Shown here: positions 1 through 9,735 of the stretch, in pieces
Layout: every line of letters starts with the position of its first letter
How positions within the stretch are numbered: the stretch's first letter is position 1
Assembly: GCF_003671765.1 (NCBI RefSeq)
Contig: NZ_QPIB01000001.1
Coordinates: 248,001 to 312,000, forward strand
Direction: 5' to 3'
Source of the DNA: Xenophilus sp. E41
Lineage (GTDB): Bacteria; Pseudomonadota; Gammaproteobacteria; Burkholderiales; Burkholderiaceae_C
DNA: 64,000 bases
Notes under the pieces: model-generated
Database searches by the model: none
Told to the model about the DNA's origin: nothing
Seen by the model: the letters and a program-made list of their open reading frames with translations, nothing else
Program-made: the position numbers and the translations under genes

Positions 1-657
<657 letters not shown>

Positions 658-687
658 GCCGGCCGTCCCCCCCGCGGCCGCCACGAG

Positions 688-730
688 ACAACGCCCGCCG
701 GTGCATCGCACTGGCGGGCGTTGTTTGTTG
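688..730. terminator. Bidirectional intrinsic terminator
   Basis: A perfect 12-bp inverted repeat (688-699 with 713-724) with a 13-nt loop is followed on the plus strand by a T-rich tract to 730. It sits between two convergent genes, so it can end the ABC ATPase transcript and possibly that of the minus-strand lipoprotein gene too. Confidence 0.8.
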
Positions 731-750
731 CAGCGAAGCCGCTGTGGCGA

Positions 751-2130
751 CTACTTGGCGAGCGCGCCGGTCACCGGACTCAGGAGCCCGCCCAGCAAGC
801 CGCCGCCCGTCCCGGCGCTGGCGGTCGTGGTGCCACCCGTGGTGCCGACCCCGGCACCCAGGCCCAGCCCGCCGGTGATGCCGCCGACGGTGGTGCCCAC
901 GCCGTTGACGACGTTGCCCACCACGCCGCCCACGCCCGCGCCGGCCCCGACGCCGGCGCCCGTGCCGGAAGGCGTGGCCGCCACGCCGGCGCCCAGCCCC
1001 AGGCCGGCCGTCACGCTTCCGACGGTGCTGCCCAGGCCGCTGACCGTGCTGCCGACCAGGCCCGCCCCGGCACCGGCGCCTGCACCGGCGGCAATGCCAC
1101 CGCTGCCCGCGCTCACGCCGCCGCCGGCACCGACGCCGAGGCCGGCCGTCAAGCCGCCGTTGCCTCCGGTGAGGCCGCCCGTCAGGCCGCCCAACAGGCT
1201 GCCCTGCTGACCGTCGGTGGCATGGACCACGCCGCCGACCGACGCCACGGTGTTGCCCAGGCCGCTGGTGATGCCGTTGCTGCCGTCGCCCTTGATGCCC
1301 GTGCCGAGCTGGTTCGTGAGGTTCGCGACCGGCTCGCCGACACCCAGGCCGTCGCCCACGCGCTGCGTCAGCGTGCCGACGTTACGGTCGATGGGCACGA
1401 TCACGTTGTTGAGCTGGCCCGTCACCTGGCGCACGCTGCCGTTGTCGGTCACGTTGGCCAGTTGGCCCGAGAGACCGCTCACGCCGTCGCCCACCTTGTC
1501 CACCAACCCACCGGCCGCGCCCGTCACGGGCCGCAGCGGCGTGTTGCTTCCGACGGCGGTGACCAGTTCGCCGGTGCTCGACACCGTCTTGCCCGCGTTG
1601 TCGACCACCGGCGGCAGGCCGCCCAGCGTCCCGCCGACCGCGTCGTCGCTCTTGCCCAGCTGGCCCAGCCCGTTGCTCACGGCCGTGCCGGTGCTGCCGA
1701 CGGTATTGCCGGCGTTGGTGAGCACGCCGCTGGCGGGGGTGCCCGTGCCCAGGCCCCCCACCGTCGTGCCGACGCCGGTCACCGTCTGGCCGACGCCGTT
1801 GATGATGTTGCCGGTGGCCGATGCGTTGCGGGTACCACCGCCGTCGCCGCCGCCCGGGTTGCCACCCCCCGGGTTGCCGCCGCCGGGGTTGCCGCCGCCT
1901 GGATTGCCGCCCACGTCGGTGCCGCCGCCCCCGCCCCCGCCCCCGCCGCCACTGCCGCCGCCCGTGCCGCCCCCGACGCCGCCGCCGACGTCACCGCCGC
2001 GTCCGCCGCCTCCGAGCCCGAAGCCCACATGGCCGCCGCCCGATGAGCACGCGCCAAGCGTGCCGAGCGCTGCCACCACCGCGGCAACGCCTGCGAGGCG
2101 CCGCCATTCCGAACCTTGTCTGACTGCCAT
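751..2130 (-). CDS. Glycine-rich, collagen-like repetitive lipoprotein
   Basis: The 459-residue product starts at the ATG at 2130, with GAGGAG 6-7 nt upstream; a longer frame to 2205 lacks such a site. The N-terminus is a signal peptide with lipobox LGAC followed by SSGGG, so it is probably a lipoprotein. After it come a low-complexity Gly/Asn/Pro tract with GGGNP repeats (roughly residues 40-100) and a long array of imperfect repeats of the type VNGVGxTVGGxGxG. Such proteins are often named collagen-like triple-helix repeat proteins in Comamonadaceae, but the repeats are not strict Gly-X-Y. No catalytic domain is visible. A surface or matrix role is inference. Confidence 0.75.
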   Translation of the reverse strand: MAVRQGSEWRRLAGVAAVVAALGTLGACSSGGGHVGFGLGGGGRGGDVGGGVGGGTGGGSGGGGGGGGGGTDVGGNPGGGNPGGGNPGGGNPGGGDGGGTRNASATGNIINGVGQTVTGVGTTVGGLGTGTPASGVLTNAGNTVGSTGTAVSNGLGQLGKSDDAVGGTLGGLPPVVDNAGKTVSSTGELVTAVGSNTPLRPVTGAAGGLVDKVGDGVSGLSGQLANVTDNGSVRQVTGQLNNVIVPIDRNVGTLTQRVGDGLGVGEPVANLTNQLGTGIKGDGSNGITSGLGNTVASVGGVVHATDGQQGSLLGGLTGGLTGGNGGLTAGLGVGAGGGVSAGSGGIAAGAGAGAGAGLVGSTVSGLGSTVGSVTAGLGLGAGVAATPSGTGAGVGAGAGVGGVVGNVVNGVGTTVGGITGGLGLGAGVGTTGGTTTASAGTGGGLLGGLLSPVTGALAK

Positions 2131-2446
2131 GATCCACTCCTCGTGATTGCGTTTGCACATCGGGACGCGACTCACCGGCGACACCCCGTTCGTCTCATGC
2201 GCCAAGCGCCAGCTCGGTACATGAAGCGGGTTTTACGGCTTAGTCACATTTGTTTGACGTTTTTTGCTTAAAAAATCAGCAGCGTCCTACCTGCATTTGC
2301 GAGACTTTTTTCACGAATTTGCGCTATCAACCGCTTTCTTAGGCCAAAGGTTCCAAAAAACTGTGCTTGTAAATCCCGACCGCCGTCGTGGTGGAAACAT
2401 CCTCCTTCGCGAGGCCCGCCCGGCGGTTCCCGGACGAAGGCAGTTC
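2131..2446. other. AT-rich divergent intergenic region
   Basis: About 315 bp between the minus-strand lipoprotein gene and the DUF1439 gene. It is clearly richer in A+T than its surroundings between about 2220 and 2370. It holds a TTGACG element (2254-2259) and a T6-GCTT-A6 inverted tract (2260-2275). It probably carries promoters for both divergent genes, but no convincing -35/-10 pair can be assigned. Confidence 0.45.
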
Positions 2447-2983
2447 GTGCGCCTGCTGGCCGCGGCGAGCATGCTCCCTGCCTGGCCTGCACTGGCAGGC
2501 TTCAACTTCTTCACCAGCGAATACACCGCCTCGCGCGAGGAACTGCAGGCCCAGCTGCTGCGCCGCTTTCCCCTTCAGCAGGGCCAGGGCGAGCTCTTCA
2601 CCGTGACGCTCACGGACCCCGTGCTCGGCCTGGATGCGGCCAACAACCGCGCGGCCATCGCGACGCGGGTGTCCATCGCCAGCCCGTTCCTGCAACCGCC
2701 GCGCGTGGGCGGATCGATCACCGTCAGCAGCGCGCTGCGATACGACGCCGGCTCGCTCACGCTGCGGCTGGAACAGCCGCGGGCCGAGCAGATCGCCCTG
2801 GACGGCGTGACGGGCCAGGACGCGGTGCGGCTGCAGCGCATCGGTGGTGCCGTGGCACAGGAGGCACTGCAGGGTCAGGCGCTGCGCACCTTCACGCGGG
2901 AGGAACTGACCGTGGGCCGCAAGACCTACGAGATCGGCGCCATCACCGTCCTCGCCGACGGCATCAAGGTCGAACTGAAGTAA
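2447..2983 (+). CDS. DUF1439 domain-containing exported protein
   Basis: The mature part (from about GFNFFTSEYTAS) resembles the DUF1439 family: a small exported beta-rich protein with an SREELQAQLLRRFP helix, a GSITVSSALRYDAGSLTLRL strand region and a C-terminal VLADGIKVELK strand. Function is not established for the family. The start is uncertain. I chose GTG 2447, preceded by GAAGG at a 6-nt spacing, giving 178 residues with a signal peptide ending PAWPALA. The frame is open back to 2264, but that stretch is AT-rich and looks non-coding. A different start just upstream, to include the Arg-Arg before QFVRLL, is possible. Confidence 0.65.
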   Translation: MRLLAAASMLPAWPALAGFNFFTSEYTASREELQAQLLRRFPLQQGQGELFTVTLTDPVLGLDAANNRAAIATRVSIASPFLQPPRVGGSITVSSALRYDAGSLTLRLEQPRAEQIALDGVTGQDAVRLQRIGGAVAQEALQGQALRTFTREELTVGRKTYEIGAITVLADGIKVELK

Positions 2984-3038
2984 AAGACCGCCTCGCCGGT
3001 GCCTCGAGCGCCGACCGCCGTTCCACACGCACGCCGCC

Positions 3039-4064
3039 ATGACCATCCGCTCCTTTTTCGATAGCACCTCGCGCCCGCTTGGAGGGCGCTGGCGGCCGTT
3101 TTTCCTTGCAAGCCTGGTGCTGGCCGGCTGCGCCGGCAGCGCGCCCGGCAGCCGCTCCTTCGACCTGCAGGCCCATCGGGGTGGACGCGGCCTCGCGCCG
3201 GAGAACACCCTGGCGGCCTTCTCGCAGGCCGCGGCGCTGGGCGTGGACACGCTGGAGCTGGACATCGGCCTGAGCGCAGACGGCGCCGTCGTCGTCTCGC
3301 ACGACACGCGCCTCAACCCCGACCACACGCGCGATGCGCAGGGCCAGTGGCTGCCGGCACAGGGCGCGCCGATCCGCAGCCTCACCGTGGCGCAGTTGCA
3401 GGCCTACGACGTGGGCCGGCTCAACCCGGCCACCGCCTACGGCCGCCAGTTCGCCACGCAGCAGCCGCGCGACGGCGAGCGCATTCCCACGCTGGCCCAG
3501 CTCTTCGCGCGGATGCAGGCGCAGGGCGCCACGCGGGTGCGCTTCAACATCGAGACCAAGATCGACCCCACCAGGCCCGACGAGACCGCCGCCCCCGAGC
3601 CCATGGTGCGCGCCCTGCTGGCCGAGATAGAGCGCGCCGGCGTCGGCCCGCGGGTGACGGTGCAGAGCTTCGACTGGCGCACGCTGGCGCTGGTCGGGCG
3701 GCTGGCACCGCAGTTGCCGCGCGCCTACCTCACCAGCGCCCGCACCTTGCGCGACAGCCGCTGGACGGCCGGGCTCGCCGCCGCCGACTTCGCCTCGACG
3801 CCGCGTCTTGTGAAGGCCGCCGCGGCCGGCGGGCCCGGCCCGGTCATCTGGTCGCCCGCCTTCGCCGACCTCACGCCCGAGGCCCTGCGCGAGGCGCATG
3901 CGCTCGGCCTCGCCGTGCTGCCCTGGACGGTGAACCAGCGGGCCGACATGGCCCGCCTGCTCGACTGGGGCGTGGACGGCCTCATCACCGACTACCCCGA
4001 CGTGCTGCGCAGCGTGATGGCCGAGCGCGGCCTGCCGCTGCCCGCCGGAGTGCCTGCACGATGA
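3039..4064 (+). CDS. Lipoprotein glycerophosphodiester phosphodiesterase
   Basis: A 341-residue GDPD-family enzyme that would hydrolyse glycerophosphodiesters to glycerol-3-phosphate and an alcohol. The N-terminus is a lipoprotein signal peptide with lipobox LAGC (about residue 31), placing it in the periplasm or on a membrane. The GDPD core begins with AHRGGRGLAPENT, containing the catalytic His, and continues with TLELDIGLSADG (metal-binding Glu and Asp) and VVSHD. RFNIETK and the C-terminal VDGLITDYPD are also typical. It overlaps the next small gene by 4 nt (ATGA), suggesting co-translation. Confidence 0.92.
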   Translation: MTIRSFFDSTSRPLGGRWRPFFLASLVLAGCAGSAPGSRSFDLQAHRGGRGLAPENTLAAFSQAAALGVDTLELDIGLSADGAVVVSHDTRLNPDHTRDAQGQWLPAQGAPIRSLTVAQLQAYDVGRLNPATAYGRQFATQQPRDGERIPTLAQLFARMQAQGATRVRFNIETKIDPTRPDETAAPEPMVRALLAEIERAGVGPRVTVQSFDWRTLALVGRLAPQLPRAYLTSARTLRDSRWTAGLAAADFASTPRLVKAAAAGGPGPVIWSPAFADLTPEALREAHALGLAVLPWTVNQRADMARLLDWGVDGLITDYPDVLRSVMAERGLPLPAGVPAR

Positions 4065-4333
4065 GGACGCCGGTCCTGCAGCTCGATGCCATCGCGTCGG
4101 CGCTGAACGCCCTGCGCGAGGGCAGCGGTCGCATCGCCGCGCTGTCCGACACCGCGCGCGCCAGCGACGCCCTGCTCGGCGCCCTGCCCGCGCGCTACCA
4201 CGAGGTGCTGCTCAACCTGCTGGACCGGCTCGAGTCCAGCGCGCTGTTCAGCGAGGAGAGCTGTTCCTTCAGCCAGAAGGATCTGCTGGACAGCCTCCAG
4301 ATGTGGGTCGACAAGGCGCGGGCGCAGCTCTGA
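4061..4333 (+). CDS. Hypothetical protein, 90 aa, coupled to the GDPD gene
   Basis: A 90-residue soluble, mostly alpha-helical protein with no signal peptide and no recognised domain. The start ATG at 4061 overlaps the stop of the phosphodiesterase gene (ATGA), and codon use matches its neighbours, which argues for a real gene. It contains LLGALPARYHEVLLNLLDR and a Cys-containing ESCSFSQKDLLDSLQ segment. I do not recognise the family. A role linked to the diesterase is only suggested by the coupling. Confidence 0.65.
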   Translation: MRTPVLQLDAIASALNALREGSGRIAALSDTARASDALLGALPARYHEVLLNLLDRLESSALFSEESCSFSQKDLLDSLQMWVDKARAQL

Positions 4334-4349
4334 AGCCGGCCCTGTTCGT

Positions 4350-4679
4350 TCAGCCGCCGCTGAGCGCCACGAACACCCGCCCACCCTCGATGCGGATCGG
4401 GTAGGTGCGCAGCGGCTCGGTCACCGGATCGCAGGTCGGCCGGCCGGTGCGCACGTCGAAGCGGCCCTGGTGCAGCGGGCATTCGACTTCCTCGCCGAGC
4501 AGGAAGCCGTCGCACAGCCTGGCATGGCCGTGGGTGCAGATGTTGTCGGTGGCATAGAACTGGCCGTCGACGCCGAAGACCGCGATCTCGCGGCCCTCGA
4601 CCTCGAGGGCCACCACGTCTTCGGGCGCGAGGCTTTCGGCAGCGCCGGCATCGGTCCAGGCCAGGGAGGTGTCGGTCAT
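4350..4679 (-). CDS. Rieske [2Fe-2S] ferredoxin of the ring-hydroxylating oxygenase
   Basis: A 109-residue Rieske ferredoxin that would pass electrons to the terminal oxygenase encoded upstream in the same operon. Cluster ligands are visible as C48-T-H50 and C67-P-L-H70 (CTHGHA and CPLHQGRF). Length and sequence fit AndAb/NagAb-like bacterial ferredoxin subunits. It is the last gene of the operon, 16 nt after the Bug receptor gene. No ferredoxin reductase is encoded nearby, so the reductase must be elsewhere or shared. Confidence 0.9.
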   Translation of the reverse strand: MTDTSLAWTDAGAAESLAPEDVVALEVEGREIAVFGVDGQFYATDNICTHGHARLCDGFLLGEEVECPLHQGRFDVRTGRPTCDPVTEPLRTYPIRIEGGRVFVALSGG

Positions 4680-4695
4680 CGTGGCTCCTTGCGGC

Positions 4696-5655
4696 TCAAT
4701 CGGGCTTCAGACCCGCGCGCTCGATCACCGGCTTCCAGCGCTGCAGTTCGTCGCGCATGAAGTCCGCCAGCTGCTTCGGCGAGCTGCCGACGGGATCGAA
4801 GTAGGCCGTGAGCAGGCGTTGCTTCGTCTCCGGCTCGGCCAGCACCGCCGCGATCTCGCGGCTCATGCGCTCGACGATGGGCTGCGGCGTGCCCTTGGGC
4901 GCCATGTAGGCGAACCAGGGCACGGCCTGGATGTCGGGCAGCCCCGATTCGCGCAGCGTGGGCAGCTCGGGCAGCAGCGCCGAGCGCTGCGCCGAAGTGA
5001 CGGCCAGCGCCTTGAGCTTGCCCGCCTTGACCTGCGGCATCACGGTGACGGGCGGCAGGCAGGCGAACTGCACATCCCCCTGCACCAGCGCCGTGACGGC
5101 CTGCGCCGACGAGGCATAGGGGATGTGCACCGCGAAGGACTGCGTCTTCGCCTTGACGAGCTCGACGCCCAGGTGCGAGATCGAGCCGTTGCCGGTGGAC
5201 GCGAAGTTGTACTTGCCCGGGCTGCGCTGCAGTGCGTCGAGCCAGCCCTTCACCGAATCGATGCCCAGCTGCGCATTCACTGCGCACACGTTGGGCGTGG
5301 TCGCCGCCAGCGACACCGGGACGAGGTCGCGGAAGGGGTCGTAGGGCAGGTTGCGGTAAAGCACCGTGTTGTAGACCAGCGGCGCGTTGACCGACAGCAG
5401 GAAGGTCTGCCCGTCGGGCGCCGCCTTGGCCACCCCGTCGGTGCCGGCGTTGCCGCCCGCGCCGGCCTTGTTGTCGACGATCAGCGGCTGGCCCAGGCGC
5501 TGCGCCAGGCGGTCGTTGACGATGCGCGCCAGGATGTCGGGCGACGAGCCGGCGGCGAAGGGCACCACGATGCGCACCGGGCGCTGCGGCCAGTCCTGCG
5601 CCTGGGCGCCGGTGGCCAGCAGGCCGACGGCGAGCGCGACGAGAACGGGCTTCAC
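4696..5655 (-). CDS. Bug-family tripartite tricarboxylate receptor (periplasmic)
   Basis: A 319-residue extracytoplasmic solute-binding protein of the Bug/TctC family. The GTG start at 5655 is chosen because it has a strong upstream GGGGAGGG, precedes a clean signal peptide (LALAVGLLATGAQAQ region) and overlaps the preceding stop as GTGA. The mature N-terminus WPQRPVRIVVPFAAGSSPD is the family hallmark, followed by IVDNKAGAGGNAGTDGVAKA. There is no TctA or TctB gene nearby, as is common for the expanded Bug families of Burkholderiales. Its location in an aromatic oxygenase operon suggests an aromatic acid ligand, which is inference. Confidence 0.9.
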   Translation of the reverse strand: MKPVLVALAVGLLATGAQAQDWPQRPVRIVVPFAAGSSPDILARIVNDRLAQRLGQPLIVDNKAGAGGNAGTDGVAKAAPDGQTFLLSVNAPLVYNTVLYRNLPYDPFRDLVPVSLAATTPNVCAVNAQLGIDSVKGWLDALQRSPGKYNFASTGNGSISHLGVELVKAKTQSFAVHIPYASSAQAVTALVQGDVQFACLPPVTVMPQVKAGKLKALAVTSAQRSALLPELPTLRESGLPDIQAVPWFAYMAPKGTPQPIVERMSREIAAVLAEPETKQRLLTAYFDPVGSSPKQLADFMRDELQRWKPVIERAGLKPD

Positions 5656-6032
5656 CGGCGGCCCTCCCCGACCGGCACCATCTGCGCATGGTCCTGCTGC
5701 TCGCGCGCGATGAAGCCGGCCACCATCGCGCGGTAGCAGGCCTCCACCACCTCGGGGTAGGCGCCTTCGGCCTCGGCCAGGCGCCGCACCTTGTCGAAGA
5801 CCTGCTGCTGCCGCTGGGGCGCCGACACCTGGAAGGCGTCGCGCTTGAAGCGGGCCGCGTCGCGCACGTAGCGGCCGCGCTCGGCCAGCAGCTTCACGAT
5901 CTGCACGTCCAGCGCGTCGATGCGCTCGCGCACCTCGGCCAGTGAATCGCACAGCGGCACGTAGGCCGGGTCGACGAAGCGGCGCAGCGCCGGGCCATGG
6001 GGATCGGGTTCTCTTGACTCTTGTTCGCTCAT
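5652..6032 (-). CDS. AroQ-type chorismate mutase / PchB-like protein
   Basis: A 126-residue all-helical protein of the chorismate mutase type II (AroQ) family. The core is [35 protein letters not shown] (Lys63 equals the active-site loop Lys of PchB) and [17 protein letters not shown]. It resembles isochorismate-pyruvate lyase PchB at least as much as housekeeping chorismate mutase. It overlaps the beta-subunit gene upstream (ATGA) and the Bug gene downstream (GTGA), so it is an integral part of the oxygenase operon. It could supply salicylate or act on a related aromatic acid. The reaction is not proven. Confidence 0.83.
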   Translation of the reverse strand: MSEQESREPDPHGPALRRFVDPAYVPLCDSLAEVRERIDALDVQIVKLLAERGRYVRDAARFKRDAFQVSAPQRQQQVFDKVRRLAEAEGAYPEVVEACYRAMVAGFIAREQQDHAQMVPVGEGRR

Positions 6033-6502
6033 ATCGGGTAGATGATGGAATTCGGGATCATTTCGCTGTCGTACACGACCAGGCGCGCGGCGAACTTCAG
6101 GCCCTGGGGCGTGCGCACCACCTCGTCGATGGTGCGGCCGACGTTGAAGACGGTGGTGAGCTGCGAGAGCTTGGTGCGGAACACCGCGTAGTTCGCCTCG
6201 CAGTGGATGCGGCCGTCCTCAACGCGCCGCACCAGCGGCGTGCCGACGACGTGGCGCTGGTAGTAGGGGTCGTGGAAGAGCGTCTCGCGGATGCCGTAGA
6301 CCCGGTCGCGCAGCATGCCCCGGCTCTCGAAGGACAAGGTGGCGAGCGGAAAGCCGCGCTCGTGGTTCTCGCGCGGCTGCAGGCGGTAGCTGCACACCTC
6401 GGTGAAGAACTCGGGCCAGCGGTCCCAGTCGGCGGCGTCGAGCGCGGCGGCGTAGTCGGCATAGAGCTGCGTGAGCTCGAACCATTCTTCGGCGTTCAAC
6501 AT
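6029..6502 (-). CDS. Ring-hydroxylating oxygenase, small (beta) subunit
   Basis: A 157-residue beta subunit of a Rieske non-heme iron oxygenase, belonging to the NTF2-like SnoaL/ring-hydroxylating beta family. Start ATG at 6502 begins [20 protein letters not shown]; the typical segments [22 protein letters not shown] and [18 protein letters not shown] follow. It lies 2 nt after the alpha subunit stop and overlaps the next gene by 4 nt. Beta subunits are mostly structural in the alpha3-beta3 oxygenase. The longer frame reaching to 8743 on this strand is only read-through. Confidence 0.92.
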   Translation of the reverse strand: MLNAEEWFELTQLYADYAAALDAADWDRWPEFFTEVCSYRLQPRENHERGFPLATLSFESRGMLRDRVYGIRETLFHDPYYQRHVVGTPLVRRVEDGRIHCEANYAVFRTKLSQLTTVFNVGRTIDEVVRTPQGLKFAARLVVYDSEMIPNSIIYPI

Positions 6503-6504
6503 GG

Positions 6505-7788
6505 TCACTCGCTTTCCATGACTTGACGCCAGTAGTGGTACATCCCGCGGATGAGCGTCTCGGTCACCATGTGGTCGGTGTCCTCGACCGTGCGGCCCCC
6601 CAGTTCGGCCAGCGTGCGATGCCAGGGCCTGGACTCGAAACCCATCTGCGAGAGCTCGATCACCTCGCCGTCGTCGGCCGAGACGAAGCCCGCCGGTCCG
6701 AAGAGGTTGGCCTGGCGCAGGCGGCGCTGCACCATCTCTTCGGTGTCGTCCTCGAAGGCGAAATGCGTCCATTCGAAGAAAAAGGCGCCATGGCCGTCGG
6801 GCTGGATGTGGCGCGTCGACACGCTGTTGACCTGCTGCTGCAGGATGACGCTGGGGAACAGGGTGGTCATGACAGCAGTCGGACCGCCCCACCACGGCTC
6901 CGGCACGATGTCCAGGAAGCGCGCGTCCTCGAGCTGCATGCTTTCCTTGAAGCTCGACACCTGCGTGACCTGCGCCGCCTTGCCCTGCGCGCCGCGGGTG
7001 GAGATCATGGCCGCGTGGCGGTGCCGCTCGTCCATGACCAGCTGCGACTTGTTGTCGGCCCGCCAGAGCCCGAAGGTGACGAACCAGGTGTGCAGCAGGC
7101 CCGGGTGGTACGGGTCCTTGATGTTCTCCTGCATCAGCTTCCAGTTGCCCGGAATGCGCTGGCGGTTGTAGCCCAGGATCCTGAGCTGGCGGCCGTCGAA
7201 CAGGCGGTCGAACCAGCGCAGGATGGCCGGCCCCATGAAGTCCTCGAGCGACTCCACGCCATGGTCGAAGCTCGCGAACACCACGCCGCCACGCACCGCC
7301 ACCTTGAGCTTGTTGAGGCTGTTGTCCTCGGTCTTGAAGTCCGCCGGCATGCCGCCTTGCACCTTGCCGTCCTGCTTCACGCCGCGGCGGAAGGGGACGC
7401 CCTGCAGGTCGCCCTTGAGCGTGTAGTTCCACTGGTGATAGGGGCAGACGAATTCCTTGCGGTTGCCGTGCCGCTCGCGGCAGAAGGCCATGCCGCGGTG
7501 CGCGCAGACGTTCTCGACCACGTGCACGCTGCCGTCGACGGCGCGCGTGAGGATCACCGAGCGCTCGCCCACCGCCGTGCGCTTGAAGTCGCCCGGGTTG
7601 GGTATCTCCGCCTCCAGGCCCACGTAGCACCAGTGGCCGCGGTAGAAGAAGCGCTCCAGCTCGCGCCGGTGCAGGGCCTCGTCGGTGTAGGCGGCGAAGG
7701 GGATGCGGCTGCTGCCGGCGCCTTCCCAGTGCAGGGTCTGCGCCGGCACGTCGGGCCTGGCGGGTCGTGGGGTCTCCATGGCGTCCAT
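6505..7788 (-). CDS. Ring-hydroxylating oxygenase, large (alpha) subunit
   Basis: A 427-residue catalytic subunit. The N-terminal Rieske domain has C95-A-H97 and C115-P-Y-H118 (CAHRGM, CPYHQW). The catalytic domain has the mononuclear-iron motif [13 protein letters not shown], giving Asp225 as the bridging residue and His228/His233 as Fe ligands. The motif and length resemble the salicylate 5-hydroxylase (NagG) and three-component anthranilate dioxygenase (AndAc) group. The NahR-like regulator divergent to it favours a salicylate-type substrate. It is the first gene of a five-gene operon. A second in-frame ATG lies three codons downstream. Confidence 0.92.
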   Translation of the reverse strand: MDAMETPRPARPDVPAQTLHWEGAGSSRIPFAAYTDEALHRRELERFFYRGHWCYVGLEAEIPNPGDFKRTAVGERSVILTRAVDGSVHVVENVCAHRGMAFCRERHGNRKEFVCPYHQWNYTLKGDLQGVPFRRGVKQDGKVQGGMPADFKTEDNSLNKLKVAVRGGVVFASFDHGVESLEDFMGPAILRWFDRLFDGRQLRILGYNRQRIPGNWKLMQENIKDPYHPGLLHTWFVTFGLWRADNKSQLVMDERHRHAAMISTRGAQGKAAQVTQVSSFKESMQLEDARFLDIVPEPWWGGPTAVMTTLFPSVILQQQVNSVSTRHIQPDGHGAFFFEWTHFAFEDDTEEMVQRRLRQANLFGPAGFVSADDGEVIELSQMGFESRPWHRTLAELGGRTVEDTDHMVTETLIRGMYHYWRQVMESE

Positions 7789-7840
7789 GGGCCGTCCTTG
7801 TCTCTGTCGTTCTCGGGAGGGCGATGGTCGCGCCCGCAGC

Positions 7841-7868
7841 GTTATCCATCAATAGAATCTTGTGAATA
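7841..7868. promoter_or_regulatory. Candidate LysR/NahR-type operator
   Basis: The 109-bp gap between the oxygenase operon and the LysR gene holds an AT-rich patch. On the minus strand it reads ATTCAC, about 10 nt, then TGAT and GGATAA. NahR-type sites contain an ATTCAC...TGAT half-palindrome, but the spacing here is longer than the published consensus as I recall it. It is the best operator candidate in the gap. Confidence 0.4.
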
Positions 7869-7897
7869 CGCCACATCACCATCATCAATAACGCCGG

Positions 7898-8800
7898 ATG
7901 AACCTGCACGAGATCGACCTGAACCTGCTGGTGGTGCTCAACCAGTTGCTGATCGAGCGGCGGGTGTCGGCGGCCGCGCAGACGCTGGGCCTGAGCCAGC
8001 CGGCGGTGAGCAACGCCCTCGCCCGCCTGCGCAAGGCCTTCGGCGACGAGCTGTTCCTGCGCACCTCGCAAGGCATGGTGCCGACGCCGCTGGCCGAGCA
8101 GCTGGCAGAGCCGGTGGCCAATGCGCTGGGCCTTCTGCACGGCGCGCTGAACCAGCGCGACGGCTTCGACCCCGCCACCAGCGGGCGCGCCTTCACCATC
8201 GGCATGACGGACATCGGCGAGATCTACTTCCTGCCCGGGCTCATGGCGGCACTGCGCGAATCGGCGCCCGGCGTGCGCGTGAGCACGGTGCGCAACACGG
8301 CCGTGAACCTGAAGGACGAGATGGAGGCCGGCCACGTCGACCTGGCCCTCGGGCTGCTGCCCGACCTGCGCGCCGGCTTCTTCCAGCGGCGCCTGTTCAC
8401 GCAGCGCTACGTGTGCCTGATGCGCCGCGGCCATGCGCTGGACAAGCGGCGCATCAGCCTGCGCGAGTTCCAGGCGGCCGAACACGTGGTGGTGGTCGCG
8501 GCCGGCACCGGCCACGGGCAGGTCGACGAGCTGCTCGCGCGCCAGGGCGTCGTGCGCGACGTGCGGCTGACGGTGCCGCACTTCGTGGCGGTGGGCCACA
8601 TCCTGCAGGCCAGCGACATGATCGCCACGGTGCCCGAGCGCTTCGCGCAGCGCGTGGGGGCGCCCTTCGACCTGGTGAGCGTGCCGCACCCGGCCGCGCT
8701 GCCGCCGATCGCCATCAACATGTTCTGGCACGCCCGCCAGCACCGCACGCCGGCCAGCCAGTGGCTGCGGACGCTGCTGGCCGACCGCTACGCGGATTGA
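7898..8800 (+). CDS. LysR-family regulator, NahR-like
   Basis: A 300-residue LysR-type regulator. The N-terminal winged helix ([29 protein letters not shown]) and the effector domain ([63 protein letters not shown]) closely follow NahR of naphthalene/salicylate plasmids along the whole length. NahR activates its targets in response to salicylate. The gene is divergent from the oxygenase operon, the standard arrangement for a LysR activator and its target. The effector is probably salicylate or a close analogue; this is inference from family resemblance. Confidence 0.93.
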   Translation: MNLHEIDLNLLVVLNQLLIERRVSAAAQTLGLSQPAVSNALARLRKAFGDELFLRTSQGMVPTPLAEQLAEPVANALGLLHGALNQRDGFDPATSGRAFTIGMTDIGEIYFLPGLMAALRESAPGVRVSTVRNTAVNLKDEMEAGHVDLALGLLPDLRAGFFQRRLFTQRYVCLMRRGHALDKRRISLREFQAAEHVVVVAAGTGHGQVDELLARQGVVRDVRLTVPHFVAVGHILQASDMIATVPERFAQRVGAPFDLVSVPHPAALPPIAINMFWHARQHRTPASQWLRTLLADRYAD

Positions 8801-8807
8801 GCGCGGT

Positions 8808-9563
8808 TCAGGACGCGGGGGGCGGCATGCCCAGCATGCCGGCCAGCACCCGGTGCTTGGACTGCTCGATGTGCGCCATCATCTGCGCCAGCGCCGCCTC
8901 GCGTTCGCCGGCAGCGAGCGCGCGCAGAAAGGCCAGGTGCTCGCGCATGGCAGGCACCACCTGCACCGGCCGCATCGAGTCGGCGTCGTAGCGGATCAGC
9001 CGCACGTGCAGGCTGTTGACGCGATAGATCTCCGACAGGATCTCGTTGCCGATGCTGTCGACCATCAGGTCGTGCAGGCCCCAGTCGACGGCCTGCGCGT
9101 CCTTCTCCAGGGCCGCATCGGGCTTGGGCTGCAGCGCGCGCTCCAGGATGGCCTCGTGGTCGGCAATGAGCCGCTCCAGCGTGGCCGGCGTCGCCACCTC
9201 GGCAAAGCGCTGCACGGCCTCGCGCTCGACCATCGCGCGCACCTGCCAGGCGTTGCGGATGAGCTTCATGTCCACCGTCGCCACCTGCAGGCCGCGCTTG
9301 GGCACCGCCTTGATCAGCCCCGCCGCCTCCAGCCGCGGCACCAGCTCGCGCACCGCGGCCAGCGGCATCGCCAGCAGTTGCATCAGCTCGCGCTGCGAGA
9401 CGAACTGGCCCGGCCGGATGCGCGCATCGATGATCTGCTGGCGAAAGCCCTGGTAGGCGAGGTTGCGCTGCGTGACCGGCTCGACGGCCTGCACGGCCGC
9501 CGGCGTTGCGCGGCTTGGCCGGTTGGAGGCGCGGGCGGTGGCTGTGGGATTCATGGGGGGCAT
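8808..9563 (-). CDS. GntR-family regulator, FCD subfamily
   Basis: A 251-residue regulator with an N-terminal winged helix ([22 protein letters not shown], then [21 protein letters not shown]) and a helical FCD ligand-binding domain ([63 protein letters not shown]). FCD regulators usually bind small organic acids and repress a neighbouring operon. It is divergent from the DHDPS/DhaKL/Liv operon, with palindromes between them. The start may be ATG 9563 or ATG 9554. Confidence 0.9.
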   Translation of the reverse strand: MPPMNPTATARASNRPSRATPAAVQAVEPVTQRNLAYQGFRQQIIDARIRPGQFVSQRELMQLLAMPLAAVRELVPRLEAAGLIKAVPKRGLQVATVDMKLIRNAWQVRAMVEREAVQRFAEVATPATLERLIADHEAILERALQPKPDAALEKDAQAVDWGLHDLMVDSIGNEILSEIYRVNSLHVRLIRYDADSMRPVQVVPAMREHLAFLRALAAGEREAALAQMMAHIEQSKHRVLAGMLGMPPPAS

Positions 9564-9600
9564 GGTATCGGGGCCGGACGGGGACGCGCACCCTGAAGGT

Positions 9601-9638
9601 GTACTAGGGATAGTACTAACATCTATCTGACATGTCAG
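9601..9638. promoter_or_regulatory. Paired palindromic operators for the GntR regulator
   Basis: The gap between the GntR gene and the divergent operon holds two perfect palindromes. One is GTACTA-GGGA-TAGTAC at 9601-9616. The other is CTGACATGTCAG at 9627-9638. A regulator of the FCD class binds such dyads as a dimer, so these are the likely operators for autoregulation and for the catabolic operon that starts at 9736. Confidence 0.6.
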
Positions 9639-9735
9639 TGAGCGTATAGTCCGGGCTCAGCGCACGGGCCCTGCCTCCGCGCACTTCACTCCACCCCTCA
9701 CCGCGTCCCCGCATCCCACCGGAAACCACACGTCC

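Noticed and set aside
2264-2446. N-terminal extension of the DUF1439 protein
   Set aside because: The stretch is AT-rich, unlike neighbouring genes, and does not precede a plausible signal peptide. It looks like promoter DNA.
6029-8743. Very long minus-strand open frame (over 900 codons)
   Set aside because: Only the last 157 codons, the oxygenase beta subunit, look like protein. The rest is Arg/Ala/His-rich translation opposite the LysR and alpha-subunit genes, as expected in high-GC DNA.
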